DNA of 64,000 bases from an uncultured Muribaculaceae bacterium (GCA_947174635.1 CAMWJS010000001.1:62001-126000), one strand, 5' to 3'. Counted from the stretch's first letter, positions 18,158 to 27,495 are shown. The notes: generated from the letters alone by a model not told the origin. Numbers and translations: made by a program.

Positions 18158-18849
18158 AACCGTTGATTATAATCCCGGCCCGCGGAGGGAGCAAGGGCAT
18201 ACCGAAAAAAAATATCGTGCCGCTCAACGGGCGTCCGTTGATTGACTATACCATAAAGGCGGCGCTCGAGATAGCTGATGTCGAGCAGGTGATACTCTCG
18301 ACCGACTCGGATGAGATAGCAGAAACGGCCCGGCAGTGCGGCCTCGATGTGCCCTATATGCGCCCTGCCGCGCTGGCTACGGATACGGCCGGTTCGCGCG
18401 AAGTGATACTCGATGTCATGGACTGGGCCGACCGGCAGGGTCGGGAGTATGACGCAGTGGTGCTGCTGCAGCCGACATCGCCACTGCGCACAGCCGGGGA
18501 TATCGCCGGGGCTATGGCGCTCTATGATGAGGCGGATGCCGATATGGTGGTGAGCGTGGCGGAGGCCCGTTCCAATCCGTATTACAACTGTTTCGAGACT
18601 GACGATGACGGTTATCTCCATGTGAGCAAAGGCGACGGCCTCTACACCCGCCGCCAGGACGTCCCCCCGGCATACGAATACAACGGCGCAGTGTATGTGA
18701 TAAGGCCTGAGAGTATACGGAAAATGGCGATGGGGGCGTTTCCCCGCCGTGTGCCGTATGTGATGCCGGCGGAGCGATCGGTCGACATCGATGCGCCCGT
18801 CGACCTGCTCATAGCGTCGCATCTGCTTGGTGAATTTAGAACTGTTTAA
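18154..18849 (+). CDS. CMP-nonulosonate (acylneuraminate-type) cytidylyltransferase, NeuA-like
   Basis: A 231-residue cytidylyltransferase with the signature IIIPARGGSKGIPKKNI at the N-terminus, then LSTDSDEIAE and LLQPTSPLRT. It would activate a nonulosonic acid to its CMP form for glycan transfer. It is translationally coupled (four-base overlap) to the NeuC-like gene. No NeuB condensing enzyme is in the window, so the pathway is incomplete locally. Confidence 0.9.
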   Translation: MKPLIIIPARGGSKGIPKKNIVPLNGRPLIDYTIKAALEIADVEQVILSTDSDEIAETARQCGLDVPYMRPAALATDTAGSREVILDVMDWADRQGREYDAVVLLQPTSPLRTAGDIAGAMALYDEADADMVVSVAEARSNPYYNCFETDDDGYLHVSKGDGLYTRRQDVPPAYEYNGAVYVIRPESIRKMAMGAFPRRVPYVMPAERSVDIDAPVDLLIASHLLGEFRTV

Positions 18850-18893
18850 GACCAAACACTCTCTATAAATTTCCAATAAGGAGAAAAAAATTG

Positions 18894-18901
18894 TAACTTT
18901 G
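18894..18901 (+). promoter_or_regulatory. -7 element directly ahead of the PtmE-like gene
   Basis: TAACTTTG ends five bases before the ATG at 18907. If used, the start point would coincide with the start codon, implying a leaderless or nearly leaderless mRNA. A -33 TTTG is not evident; TTTCC at 18870-18874 is the nearest candidate. Confidence 0.5.
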
Positions 18902-18906
18902 CACAC

Positions 18907-19980
18907 ATGCAGAAGTTTCAACGACATATAATATCATCAGGAGCCACGGTGAAAGAGGCGATAGAGGGGCTCGACAGGCTGTCGGGCGACGCTATGACTC
19001 TTGTGGTCACGGATGGCAACGAGCGTCCGGTGGGCACTGTCACGGACGGCGATATAAGGCGTGCCCTGCTGAAGGGCGTAGGGCTTGACGACAATGTGGG
19101 CCGGGCGATGAACAGGGCGTTCCGTTCGGTAAACCGCCGCAATGTCGATGTCGGTTTTATCAGGTATATCAGGAGCGCCGGGATAAGGCTGCTGCCGGTG
19201 ATTGACGATGCCGGACGCCTTGAAGGTATCGTGGATCTGCATAAGGTCAGTTCGCTGTTGCCGCTCAGTGCCCTGATTATGGCCGGAGGCAAAGGTGAGC
19301 GTCTGCGCCCGATGACACTGACCAGACCGAAGCCATTGCTTGAGATAGAAGGGAAGGCGATAATCGACTACAATATCGAGGCGCTTGCCCGAGTGGGCGT
19401 CGACGAGGTGGTGGTGAGCACCGCCTATCTTGCCGAGCAGCTCGACGAGCATTTCTCGAAGCCGGTGGCCGGAATAAATGTGCGTACAGTCAGGGAGGAG
19501 CAGCCCCGAGGCACGATTGGAGCGCTGGCCGACGCATTGCCGATGCTCGGCAATGACACGATACTGGTGATGAATTCCGACCTGCTTACCGATATCTCGC
19601 TCGACGAGATGTATATGCGGCATTGCAGCGAGGAGGCTGATATAACGGTGGCCGCGATACCGTACACGGTGTCGGTGCCATACGCGATAATGTCGACCGA
19701 AGGGAGCCGCGTGACGTCGCTTGAGGAAAAACCGACATATTCGCTTTACGCCAACGGCGGGATTTATATGATATCGAAAGCAGTGGCAGCCGTGGTGCCG
19801 TCGGACCGCCGTTATGATGCCACCGACCTGATAGAGGACGCACTGGCCCGCGGGCTCAAGGTGGTGTATTTCCCGATTAACGGTACGTGGATAGATGTGG
19901 GTACGCCGGCCGATTTCCGTCATGCGGCCGATATCATGAAATATCATGGCGGAAAACATCGCGGCGGCGGAGATTGTTGA
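18907..19980 (+). CDS. CBS-domain sugar nucleotidyltransferase, PtmE-like
   Basis: A 357-residue protein with two N-terminal CBS motifs (about 1-115; VTDGDIRRALLKG near 45) and a C-terminal NTP-transferase domain starting ALIMAGGKGERLRPMTLTRP (about 120-140), with the metal/sugar motif VMNSDLLTD. The same domain order is known from PtmE, the guanylyltransferase that makes GDP-glucosamine for legionaminic acid. Position after NeuC- and NeuA-like genes fits that. The nucleotide and sugar are not determined by sequence. Confidence 0.85.
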   Translation: MQKFQRHIISSGATVKEAIEGLDRLSGDAMTLVVTDGNERPVGTVTDGDIRRALLKGVGLDDNVGRAMNRAFRSVNRRNVDVGFIRYIRSAGIRLLPVIDDAGRLEGIVDLHKVSSLLPLSALIMAGGKGERLRPMTLTRPKPLLEIEGKAIIDYNIEALARVGVDEVVVSTAYLAEQLDEHFSKPVAGINVRTVREEQPRGTIGALADALPMLGNDTILVMNSDLLTDISLDEMYMRHCSEEADITVAAIPYTVSVPYAIMSTEGSRVTSLEEKPTYSLYANGGIYMISKAVAAVVPSDRRYDATDLIEDALARGLKVVYFPINGTWIDVGTPADFRHAADIMKYHGGKHRGGGDC

Positions 19981-20003
19981 TATCAGTGGGGATTGACCCT
20001 GTA

Positions 20004-20011
20004 TATATTTG
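20004..20011 (+). promoter_or_regulatory. Possible -7 element for obgE
   Basis: TATATTTG lies 18 bases before the obgE ATG. No good -33 element is found 19-21 bases upstream; the closest GTTG is at 19976-19979, 24 bases away. Confidence 0.4.
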
Positions 20012-20029
20012 TTATAAATTCAGAAAGAT

Positions 20030-21229
20030 ATGCCAGAATCAAATTTTATTGATTATGTAAAGATATTGTGCCGCTCGGGCAAGGGTGGCGCCGGTTCGCG
20101 CCATTTCTACCGCGCTAAATATGTGCCGAAGGGTGGACCCGACGGCGGCGACGGTGGCCGCGGAGGACATATAATACTCAAGGGAGACCGCAACATGTGG
20201 ACATTGCTGCCGTTGCGCTACCGCCGGCATGTGTATGCCGGCAACGGCGAGAGCGGTTCGGGAGGCCGCAGTTTCGGTAAGGATGGCGAGGATGTCGTCA
20301 TCAAGGTGCCTTGCGGCACTGTGGTGTTTGACGCCGAGACCGGCGAATACCTGTGCGAGGTCACGGACGACGGACAGGAGGTGAAACTGCTCCGCGGCGG
20401 CCGCGGCGGATTGGGCAACTGGCATTTCAAGTCGGCCACCAACCGCACTCCGCGCTATGCCCAGCCCGGAGAGCCGGCAATCGAGAAGAGCATAATCATG
20501 GAGTTGAAACTTCTTGCAGATGTGGGTCTTGTAGGATTTCCGAATGCCGGAAAATCGACATTGCTTTCGGCACTGTCGGAGGCGCGTCCGAAAATCGCCG
20601 ACTATCCGTTCACGACAATGGAGCCACAGCTGGGTATCGTGGGGTATCGCGGAGGCCGTTCGTTTGTCATGGCCGACATTCCCGGTATCATCGAGGGCGC
20701 CAGCGAGGGGAAAGGTTTAGGGTTGAGGTTCCTGCGGCATATAGAGCGCAATGCGGTGCTCCTGTTTATGGTTCCGGCCGATGCCGATGACATCGCCGCC
20801 CAGTATCAGATACTTGTCAATGAGCTGGAGCAGTTCAATCCGCAGCTTGCCGACAAACCGAGGGTGCTTGCCGTCTCGAAGAGCGACATGCTTGACGACG
20901 AACTCATGGAGGAGATAGAGAAAACGCTTCCCGAAGGGGTTCCGTCGGTGTTTATCTCGGCTGTGACCGGCCAGGGGCTGACCGAGCTTAAGGATATGCT
21001 CTGGGCGGCAATCGTGGATGACAGCAACCGCATAGAGACGATGCCGATAACGCACCGTCCGCTTGATGTGCGGCATCGCGTGCAGGAGGAGGATGACTTT
21101 ATATTCGAGCCGGCACCTGTGGCCGATGACGATTTCCCCGAAGAGGAGGATTGGGATGAAATCGGCTGGGAATATGGCGATGACGATGTGTCGGACGCCG
21201 GAGATGACAAACCGGAGGAGAAGGCGTAG
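20030..21229 (+). CDS. obgE: Obg/CgtA ribosome-associated GTPase
   Basis: A 399-residue essential GTPase of late 50S assembly and stress control. The glycine-rich Obg fold occupies about 1-158 ([12 protein letters not shown] and similar Gly-rich turns). The G domain has GFPNAGKST (G1), [10 protein letters not shown] (G3) and SKSD (G4). After about residue 340 the tail is very acidic, ending in a Glu/Asp-rich run, a known variable region. The stop is three bases before pgeF, so both are probably one transcript. Confidence 0.96.
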   Translation: MPESNFIDYVKILCRSGKGGAGSRHFYRAKYVPKGGPDGGDGGRGGHIILKGDRNMWTLLPLRYRRHVYAGNGESGSGGRSFGKDGEDVVIKVPCGTVVFDAETGEYLCEVTDDGQEVKLLRGGRGGLGNWHFKSATNRTPRYAQPGEPAIEKSIIMELKLLADVGLVGFPNAGKSTLLSALSEARPKIADYPFTTMEPQLGIVGYRGGRSFVMADIPGIIEGASEGKGLGLRFLRHIERNAVLLFMVPADADDIAAQYQILVNELEQFNPQLADKPRVLAVSKSDMLDDELMEEIEKTLPEGVPSVFISAVTGQGLTELKDMLWAAIVDDSNRIETMPITHRPLDVRHRVQEEDDFIFEPAPVADDDFPEEEDWDEIGWEYGDDDVSDAGDDKPEEKA

Positions 21230-21232
21230 CCG

Positions 21233-21982
21233 ATGGAGGTGCTGGAGCTTGATGCCGGCGATGGTGTGCTGGCGTTCAGTACGATGCGCGGCATTATTCA
21301 GGATGAAGGCGGGAGTAATCCGTATGCCGGTTTCAATGTCTGCCATTATACGGGTGACGATACAGGGCATGTGGCGGATTGCCGCAGGGAGCTGGCTTGC
21401 CGTATCGGTGTGCCGGTGTGCAATCTTATAATTCCGCGTCAGACCCATTCGTCGAATGTGGCTGTTGTCGGCGACATTGTGCCGTGTGTTGAAGATACAG
21501 ACGCGCTGGTCACTTGCCGTGACGATGTGGCGCTGGTGGTCAATACGGCGGATTGCCTACCTATTGTATTCAACGACAGCAGGCATGGGGTGATAGGTGT
21601 GGCGCATGGCGGCTGGCGCGGCCTTTACGACGGTATAATACCGGCTACGGTCGAGGCAATGACTGAGCTTGGGGCAGCTGCGGCCGATATTAGGGTGGCG
21701 ATAGGTCCGTGCATTTGTGGCGGCTGCTATGAGGTGAGCGAAGAGTTTGCCGGGCGTTTCGCTGAGCGTTTCGGCGCAGATGTATGTGCGGTGGATGCCG
21801 CGTCGGGGAAGCCTCATGTCGATTTGCGCAGGGTGGCTGTCGGGCAGATTGAGTGTTGCGGCGTAGGCAGGGGGAGGATTTTTGTTGCCGATGCGTGCAG
21901 CCGTTGTGACGAAAGATTGTTTTCGGCTCGTCGCATGGGGGTCGGCTCGGGACGGATTGCTACTGTAATCAAGAAGATTTAG
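21233..21982 (+). CDS. pgeF: PgeF/YfiH multicopper polyphenol-oxidase-fold protein
   Basis: A 249-residue laccase-domain (DUF152) protein. The conserved metal-site segments are all seen: QTHSSNV (about 64-70), NTADCLP (about 104-110), GVAHGGWRGLYDG (about 122-134) and GPCICGGCYEV. Characterised members cleave purine nucleosides or correct peptidoglycan precursor errors. It begins three bases after obgE. The length is typical. Confidence 0.9.
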   Translation: MEVLELDAGDGVLAFSTMRGIIQDEGGSNPYAGFNVCHYTGDDTGHVADCRRELACRIGVPVCNLIIPRQTHSSNVAVVGDIVPCVEDTDALVTCRDDVALVVNTADCLPIVFNDSRHGVIGVAHGGWRGLYDGIIPATVEAMTELGAAAADIRVAIGPCICGGCYEVSEEFAGRFAERFGADVCAVDAASGKPHVDLRRVAVGQIECCGVGRGRIFVADACSRCDERLFSARRMGVGSGRIATVIKKI

Positions 21983-22044
21983 GGGGCGTTTGTAGTCGCT
22001 GATGAAATTTTTTTGAGAAAAAAGTAAAAAAAATAGCGAAAAAG

Positions 22045-22075
22045 TTTGGTGGATAAAAAATAATGCGTAACTTTG
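22045..22075 (+). promoter_or_regulatory. Promoter of tRNA-Val
   Basis: TTTG (22045-22048), exactly 19 bases, TAACTTTG (22068-22075). It ends 19 bases before the mature tRNA 5' end. Confidence 0.85.
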
Positions 22076-22094
22076 CAGCGCAATTCAGCGAAAG

Positions 22095-22172
22095 GGGCGC
22101 TTAGCTCAGCTGGTTCAGAGCATCTGCCTTACAAGCAGAGGGTCGGGGGTTCGAATCCCTCAGCGCCCACCA
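22095..22172 (+). tRNA. tRNA-Val (anticodon TAC)
   Basis: A cloverleaf can be drawn: acceptor GGGCGCT pairs with AGCGCCC, the D arm holds TTAGCTCAGCTGG, the anticodon stem TCTGC/GCAGA encloses CTTACAA with anticodon TAC, and the T arm holds GGGGGTTCGAATCCCTC. The CCA end is encoded. It is flanked by a consensus promoter and a terminator, so it is an independent unit. Confidence 0.97.
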
Positions 22173-22178
22173 CCTTTC

Positions 22179-22213
22179 AAACCATCAGTTTTCACGGACT
22201 GATGGTTTTTTGT
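22179..22213 (+). terminator. Terminator of tRNA-Val
   Basis: A perfect 11-bp stem (AAACCATCAGT / ACTGATGGTTT) with an eight-base loop starts six bases after the CCA end and runs into a T-rich tail. Confidence 0.9.
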
Positions 22214-22309
22214 ATATTTGTGTGTTTTTATTCCATAAAAACGAGGCGGGTGGTTGTGTGGGGAGTTGTAATTGAGATATTTGACCGGTTGCGACATTCG
22301 GATGTGGAA

Positions 22310-22444
22310 GGTGTTGCAGAACGCCAAAATTTCGGTTTGCGATGTAGGGACGCACGGCTCGTGCGTCCGGTAAAAGGCGATAATCAGCGCTGTTTTGCGG
22401 ACGCACGAGCCGTGCGTCCCTACGTTTTGGAGTTCTGCAACACC
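22310..22444. repeat. Palindromic element, family A, copy 1
   Basis: Ends are a perfect 13-bp inverted repeat (GGTGTTGCAGAAC / GTTCTGCAACACC). The core carries a further long inverted repeat built on GTAGGGACGCACGGCTCGTG and its complement, so the whole 135 bp can fold into one hairpin. It is almost identical to 61639-61774. It has no transposase frame. It lies between tRNA-Val and the SPOR lipoprotein gene; the rest of the 22214-22619 gap holds a lone terminus at 22506 and a weak promoter. Confidence 0.85.
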
Positions 22445-22505
22445 CCCCGCTCATGGCATAAGTTCTGTTATGCACGCATTCAGTTTAAGTAAACAGTATT
22501 GGGAG

Positions 22506-22519
22506 GGTGTTGCAGAACT
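22506..22519 (+). repeat. Solitary family A terminus
   Basis: GGTGTTGCAGAACT recurs alone 61 bases after the first element, inside a short imperfect hairpin. It may be the remnant of a second element. Confidence 0.5.
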
Positions 22520-22549
22520 TCCCAAATATTGCATATTTGATATGCCATC

Positions 22550-22581
22550 TTGTAGGGAATGTGCTGCTAATTATAGTTTTG
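22550..22581 (+). promoter_or_regulatory. Possible promoter of the SPOR lipoprotein gene
   Basis: TTG (22550-22552), a 21-base spacer and TAGTTTTG (22574-22581) approximate the Bacteroidetes pattern, 38 bases before the start codon. Confidence 0.4.
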
Positions 22582-22619
22582 CAATACCTGCCTTACAAAT
22601 TGTTTTAATTATACGAGAT

Positions 22620-23126
22620 ATGAATTTGTTTAAATCGATATTGGCATGTGGTGCGGTTGTCATGGTTATGGCGGGCTGCGGCACGAATGAGGAGAATTAC
22701 AGGAAAGCCTATGACAGGGCTAAGGAGAAATCGGACGACGGAGTGGAAAGTACGATTTACAACCGTGTCAGGGAGCGGCGTCAGGATGAGAAGATAGTGC
22801 TGAACGGCGATACTGTCGCCGTGGTGGCGGAATATGTGACGGCTGCCAAGGGGGCGGGGTTTGACGCCGGGCAGCTGAAGCGCTACAGTGTGGTGGCGGG
22901 GCAGTTCAAGCAGTTGTTTCATGCCAAGTCGATGCGCAACCGCATGGCGGCGGGCGGATATGACGGTGCTATAATTGTGGAGACAGCCGAGCCGCTGTAT
23001 TATGTGGCGGTTGTGTCGACGGCGTCGCTTGCCGAGGCGAAGGCCGTGGCTGACAGTGTAGCAGCGTCGTCACCGGTGAGGCTGGGGGAGGGTTTCCCTC
23101 TGATTTTACGCGCAACTAACCGATGA
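22620..23126 (+). CDS. SPOR-domain lipoprotein
   Basis: A 168-residue protein with a lipoprotein signal ending VMVMAGC (Cys20). The C-terminal half, from about KRYSVVAGQFKQL to VADSVAA, fits a SPOR domain, the fold that binds denuded septal peptidoglycan. I chose the ATG at 22620, because the in-frame sequence further upstream runs through repeat DNA and lacks coding character. It is flanked by its own weak promoter and the ilvA promoter, so it is probably monocistronic. A role in cell division or envelope upkeep is inferred from the domain. Confidence 0.8.
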   Translation: MNLFKSILACGAVVMVMAGCGTNEENYRKAYDRAKEKSDDGVESTIYNRVRERRQDEKIVLNGDTVAVVAEYVTAAKGAGFDAGQLKRYSVVAGQFKQLFHAKSMRNRMAAGGYDGAIIVETAEPLYYVAVVSTASLAEAKAVADSVAASSPVRLGEGFPLILRATNR

Positions 23127-23192
23127 GATTGTTTTGTCGGGAGGTTTCAATTGAAATTCTTCGCGGAGTGTATGAATTTGGCGCATTTTTGT

Positions 23193-23222
23193 GTTGACAT
23201 ATAGTAAATTTGCGTATATTTG
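23193..23222 (+). promoter_or_regulatory. Promoter of ilvA
   Basis: GTTG (23193-23196), an 18-base spacer and TATATTTG (23215-23222), with the start codon 22 bases downstream. An alternative TTTG at 23188 gives a longer spacing of 23. Confidence 0.6.
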
Positions 23223-23243
23223 CATAATTAAAAATCAAATAAA

Positions 23244-24452
23244 ATGTCAGCTTTACAGATAAGTGAGATATATAAGGCCCAGCAGGTGCTGAAAGATGTG
23301 GCCCGCCATCCTAAAATCATAGGGCCTACGGAATTATCGAAAGATTGTACGGTCTATCTCAAGCCGGAAAATCTGCAGTATACAGGTTCGTTCAAACTTC
23401 GCGGGGCGTATTACAAGATATCGCAGCTGTCGGAGGAGGAGAAGCAGCGCGGTGTGATAGCGTGTTCGGCCGGCAATCATGCGCAGGGAGTGGCTCTCGG
23501 TGCCCGTCATAACGGAATCAAGGCACTGATATGCCTGCCTGAGGGAGCGCCTATCTCCAAAATCGAGGCTACGAAACGTCTCGGCGCCGAGGTGTGTCTT
23601 GTTCCCGGCGTGTATGATGACGCGTACAACCAAGCCGTAGAGCTCAAGGAAGAGTTCGGATATACGTTCGTACATCCGTTTGACGACCCGCTTGTGATAG
23701 CAGGCCAGGGTACTATCGGACTGGAAATCATCGAGGAGTTGCCTGAAGTAGAAGCAATCGTCGTGCCTGTAGGCGGTGGCGGACTGATATCAGGTATCGC
23801 TTTTGCCGTCAAGACGTTGCGACCGGACATAAAGGTGTATGGCGTACAGGCTGCGGGCGCGCCGTCGATGGAGCGTTCGCTGGCTGAAAACAAATCGGTG
23901 CATCTGGACAGTGTGTCGACAATCGCCGACGGTATCGCGGTGAAAGAGCCGGGAGTCAATACGTTCGAGATGTGCCGGCAATATGTCGACGAGATAGTGA
24001 CCGTGACCGACGACGAGATATCGGCCGCCATACTCGCGCTTATCGAGAAGCAGAAACTTATAGCCGAAGGTGCGGGCGCAACCCCTGTGGCCGCGGTGAT
24101 GTTCGACAAGCTTCCTGTCAAGGGAAAGAAGGTGGTATGCCTCGTTTCGGGAGGAAATATCGATGTGACGATACTCAACCGCGTGATAACGCGAGGCATG
24201 ATGATGGGCGGCCGTATGTGCATGCTGACACTCGAGCTTGATGACAAGCCGGGCCAGTTGTCGGCGGTGAGCGATATTATCGCCAAGTCGGGCGGAAACA
24301 TCATATCGGTGACCCATGAACGCACAAAAGCGACCAGCCATATCAATTCGTGCTCGCTCCACGTGGAGATGGAGACGCGCGACCGGGAGCATATTGCGCT
24401 GATAAAGAAAGCGCTTGAGGATGCGGGATTTCCTGTAGTCCACGGTTATTGA
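23244..24452 (+). CDS. ilvA: Threonine ammonia-lyase (threonine dehydratase)
   Basis: A 402-residue PLP enzyme that deaminates threonine to 2-oxobutanoate, feeding isoleucine synthesis or threonine breakdown. The PLP lysine is Lys51 in YTGSFKLRGAYYKI; the phosphate-binding glycine loop is VGGGGLISG (about 177-185). A single ACT-like C-terminal domain begins near residue 325 (LELDDKPGQLSAVSDI), the layout of the roughly 400-residue IlvA/TdcB-with-ACT group. It has its own promoter. Confidence 0.93.
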   Translation: MSALQISEIYKAQQVLKDVARHPKIIGPTELSKDCTVYLKPENLQYTGSFKLRGAYYKISQLSEEEKQRGVIACSAGNHAQGVALGARHNGIKALICLPEGAPISKIEATKRLGAEVCLVPGVYDDAYNQAVELKEEFGYTFVHPFDDPLVIAGQGTIGLEIIEELPEVEAIVVPVGGGGLISGIAFAVKTLRPDIKVYGVQAAGAPSMERSLAENKSVHLDSVSTIADGIAVKEPGVNTFEMCRQYVDEIVTVTDDEISAAILALIEKQKLIAEGAGATPVAAVMFDKLPVKGKKVVCLVSGGNIDVTILNRVITRGMMMGGRMCMLTLELDDKPGQLSAVSDIIAKSGGNIISVTHERTKATSHINSCSLHVEMETRDREHIALIKKALEDAGFPVVHGY

Positions 24453-24513
24453 AACCGGGACGCACAGGCGAGACGGAAATAGAGTTAAACACCGGAAATG
24501 GCAGCATAGGATT

Positions 24514-26181
24514 ATGATAAAGGAAGATTTGGCAGCGATATATGCCGACAGTTTTAAAGAGAACTGGACGTTGCCCGCGTTGACCGATTATGGCGACGGC
24601 GGGTCGACCATCACGTACGGCGATATGGCTAAGAGAATAGCGCGTCTGCATATTTTCTTCGAGAGCCAGGGGGTGCGCGAGGGGGATAAAATCGCGTTGT
24701 GCGGCCGTAATACCACGACATGGGTCACCGTGTTTATCGCGACCATCACGTATGGCGCCGTCATAGTGCCTGTGCTTCAGGATTTCAATCCTCAGGACGC
24801 TCAGCATATAATCAACCATTCGGAGGCGATGCTTCTGTTTGTGAGCCAGTCGGTGTTCGAGAACCTCGATTTCGAGGAGTTGCCGGCGTTGAAGGCCGCG
24901 CTGTCGCTTGACAACCGTCGCGTGCTGGCAGAGCGCGGAGACCAGAAGAACCTGCCATCAAAGGTGCTTAAAAACCTGACCCGCAAGCTGAAATCGCGTT
25001 ACCGCAACGGATTTGGCAAGGATGATGTGGTTTATCCCGTCAGAGACAAGAACGCGATGGCGGTGCTGAACTATACATCGGGCACGACCGGATTTTCGAA
25101 AGGCGTGATGCTGACGTTCAACAATCTGGCCGGCAATGTAGTGTTCGGAATCAATTCACGTCTGCATTACCAGGGTTCGCGGGTATTGTCGTTCCTGCCG
25201 CTGGCGCATGCCTACGGATGTGCGTTCGACATGCTTACTCCGCTTGCCGTGGGGTCGCATATCACGCTGTTCGGACGCCTGCCGTCGCCCAAGCTGCTTG
25301 TCAAGGCATTCAGTGAGGTGCGTCCCAACCTGATAGTGACAGTGCCCCTGATACTTGAGAAGGTCTACAAGAACCAGATAGTGCCCATGATAACCAAGCA
25401 GCCGATGCGCTGGGCACTGGCGATACCGTTGCTCGACAAGGCAATCTACAGCAAGATACGCAATCGTCTGGTGGAGGCCTTCGGAGGCGAATTTGAAGAA
25501 GTCATAGTGGGCGGCGCTCCGCTCAACAAGGAGGTGGAGGAATTTCTCCACCGTATAAAATTTCCGTTTACGGTCGGTTACGGCATGACCGAGTGCGGTC
25601 CGCTCATCAGCTATACGCCCTGGAGGCAGTTTGAGACGGAGTCGTGCGGCCGGACATTGCCCGGAATAATGCAGTCGAAGGTATTGTCGGACGATGAGGA
25701 GCATATCGCCGGTGAAATCTGTGTCAAGGGGGAGAATGTGATGAAAGGATATTTTAAAAATCCTGACGCAACCGCCGCCGTGCTTGACGAGGATGGATGG
25801 CTGCACACGGGAGATATGGGAGTCCGCAAACCTGACGGCACACTCTTTATAAAAGGCAGATACAAGACCATGATACTCTCTGCGACCGGGCAGAATATCT
25901 ATCCGGAGGAGATAGAGTCGAAGCTCAACAACATGCCTTATGTGAGCGAGAGCCTTGTGGTGGAACGCGGCAAAGGTCTGTCGGCGATAGTATATCCCGA
26001 TTACGAGCAGATGGACCGCGACAAGCTGACAATCCGTGATATGGGTCCGATAATGGAAAATGTACGCCAGGATCTCAACAAGATTGTGGCGCCATACGAG
26101 AGGATAGAACAGATACAACTGATACCTAATGAATTTGAGAAAACACCCAAACGCTCGATAAAACGGTATCTTTACAGATAA
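24514..26181 (+). CDS. AMP-dependent long-chain fatty acyl-CoA synthetase-like protein
   Basis: A 555-residue ANL-family adenylating enzyme. The P-loop-like motif is NYTSGTTGFSKGVMLT (about 189-204), followed by YGMTECGP (about 356) and the hinge motif WLHTGDMGVRKPDGTLFIKGR. It most likely activates fatty acids to acyl-CoA or acyl-AMP. Chain length and acceptor cannot be read from sequence. The gap after ilvA is 61 bases on the same strand, so co-transcription is possible but functional linkage is not obvious. Confidence 0.88.
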   Translation: MIKEDLAAIYADSFKENWTLPALTDYGDGGSTITYGDMAKRIARLHIFFESQGVREGDKIALCGRNTTTWVTVFIATITYGAVIVPVLQDFNPQDAQHIINHSEAMLLFVSQSVFENLDFEELPALKAALSLDNRRVLAERGDQKNLPSKVLKNLTRKLKSRYRNGFGKDDVVYPVRDKNAMAVLNYTSGTTGFSKGVMLTFNNLAGNVVFGINSRLHYQGSRVLSFLPLAHAYGCAFDMLTPLAVGSHITLFGRLPSPKLLVKAFSEVRPNLIVTVPLILEKVYKNQIVPMITKQPMRWALAIPLLDKAIYSKIRNRLVEAFGGEFEEVIVGGAPLNKEVEEFLHRIKFPFTVGYGMTECGPLISYTPWRQFETESCGRTLPGIMQSKVLSDDEEHIAGEICVKGENVMKGYFKNPDATAAVLDEDGWLHTGDMGVRKPDGTLFIKGRYKTMILSATGQNIYPEEIESKLNNMPYVSESLVVERGKGLSAIVYPDYEQMDRDKLTIRDMGPIMENVRQDLNKIVAPYERIEQIQLIPNEFEKTPKRSIKRYLYR

Positions 26182-26279
26182 AAGGCGGAGCCCGGCCGTC
26201 AAGGCATGTGCGGAGCGGGCACCGTTATCCTGACAAGAAAAACAAATAGATTAGTGGATAATAAAAAATAGAACAATTG

Positions 26280-27479
26280 ATGAAAAAGTATTTAGTTACC
26301 GGAGGAGCCGGCTTTATTGGAAGTAATTTTGTAGATTATCTCATTAAAACACATGGTGATGAAGTCGATGTACTGATACTTGACGTGCTCACGTATGCAG
26401 GCAATCTGATGACAATCAAACCACTTCTTGAACTGAATAATGTCAATTTTGTAAAGGGTGATATCGGCGACCGCGAGCTTGTGGAAAAAATCATGGCTGA
26501 TTATGACCCTGACTATGTGGTTAATTTCGCGGCCGAGAGCCATGTCGACCGTTCGATTACCAATCCGCGACTCTTCCTTGAGACCAATATCCTCGGCGCG
26601 CAGAATATGCTTGACTGCGCACGCAAGGCATGGTATGAGGGTAAGGACGAGCAGGGAAATCCCAAATACCGCGAAGGAAAGAAATTTCTCCAGATATCGA
26701 CCGATGAGGTATACGGCTCGCTTGAGAAAAATTATGAAGAGGCACGCGAACTTCATCTGAGCGAAGATGTGGCGCGAGTGGTTGAAGGCCGCAGCGACCT
26801 GAAAACGTTCGGCGACAAGTATTTCACCGAGGATACCCCGCTTGCTCCCCGTTCGCCCTATTCGGCGTCAAAGACTGCCGCAGACATGCTTACAATGGCA
26901 TATCACGAGACATACGGAATGCCTGTCAATATCACACGTTGCTCCAACAACTACGGTCCGTATCACTTCCCCGAGAAGCTGATACCGCTGATTATAAAAA
27001 ACATCACCGAGGGGAAGAAACTTCCGGTATACGGCAAGGGCGAAAACGTGCGTGACTGGCTCTATGTCGCCGACCACGCAAAGGGTATCGACATGGTGCT
27101 CCGCAAAGGCCGTATCGGAGAAGTCTACAATATCGGCGGTTTCAACGAGGAGAGCAATATCAATATCGTAAAGACAATATTGCGTCTGGTGCGAGAGATG
27201 CTTGAGGAAGAGCCCGCCTACCGCAGTATTTTCGCTATCGCACCCGAGGAAATCAACGAGGAGCTTATCACATATGTCGCCGACCGTCCCGGCCACGACA
27301 TGCGTTATGCAATCGACCCCACTAAGATAGCCACCGAATTGGGCTGGTATCCCGAGACCCCGTTTGTGGATGGAATACGCAAGACATTGAAATGGTATCT
27401 TGACAACCAGCAGTGGGTGGCCGATGTAGTGTCGGGTGACTATCAGAAATATTACGAGTTGATGTATAAAGGCAGATAA
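26280..27479 (+). CDS. rfbB: dTDP-glucose 4,6-dehydratase
   Basis: A 399-residue extended short-chain dehydrogenase. The NAD loop [10 protein letters not shown] lies at the N-terminus, the active-site motif is [10 protein letters not shown] and the YxxxK pair is seen in [11 protein letters not shown]. It converts dTDP-glucose to dTDP-4-keto-6-deoxyglucose. I chose ATG at 26280 over the TTG three bases earlier. A 16-base gap separates it from rfbA; together with the next genes it forms a dTDP-amino-sugar cluster. Confidence 0.95.
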   Translation: MKKYLVTGGAGFIGSNFVDYLIKTHGDEVDVLILDVLTYAGNLMTIKPLLELNNVNFVKGDIGDRELVEKIMADYDPDYVVNFAAESHVDRSITNPRLFLETNILGAQNMLDCARKAWYEGKDEQGNPKYREGKKFLQISTDEVYGSLEKNYEEARELHLSEDVARVVEGRSDLKTFGDKYFTEDTPLAPRSPYSASKTAADMLTMAYHETYGMPVNITRCSNNYGPYHFPEKLIPLIIKNITEGKKLPVYGKGENVRDWLYVADHAKGIDMVLRKGRIGEVYNIGGFNEESNINIVKTILRLVREMLEEEPAYRSIFAIAPEEINEELITYVADRPGHDMRYAIDPTKIATELGWYPETPFVDGIRKTLKWYLDNQQWVADVVSGDYQKYYELMYKGR

Positions 27480-27495
27480 CCATAATAAATTGATT

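Noticed and set aside
22073..22492. Open frame running through tRNA-Val and the palindromic element
   Set aside because: It crosses a tRNA gene, its terminator and a repeat, so it is not a protein gene.
25156..26202. Long open frame on the minus strand (348 codons) opposite the acyl-CoA synthetase; similar antisense frames at 17096-18073, 18937-19959 and 35238-36086
   Set aside because: They mirror clear, motif-bearing genes on the other strand, are rich in His/Arg/Cys, and show no domain. They are by-products of codon bias in the real genes.
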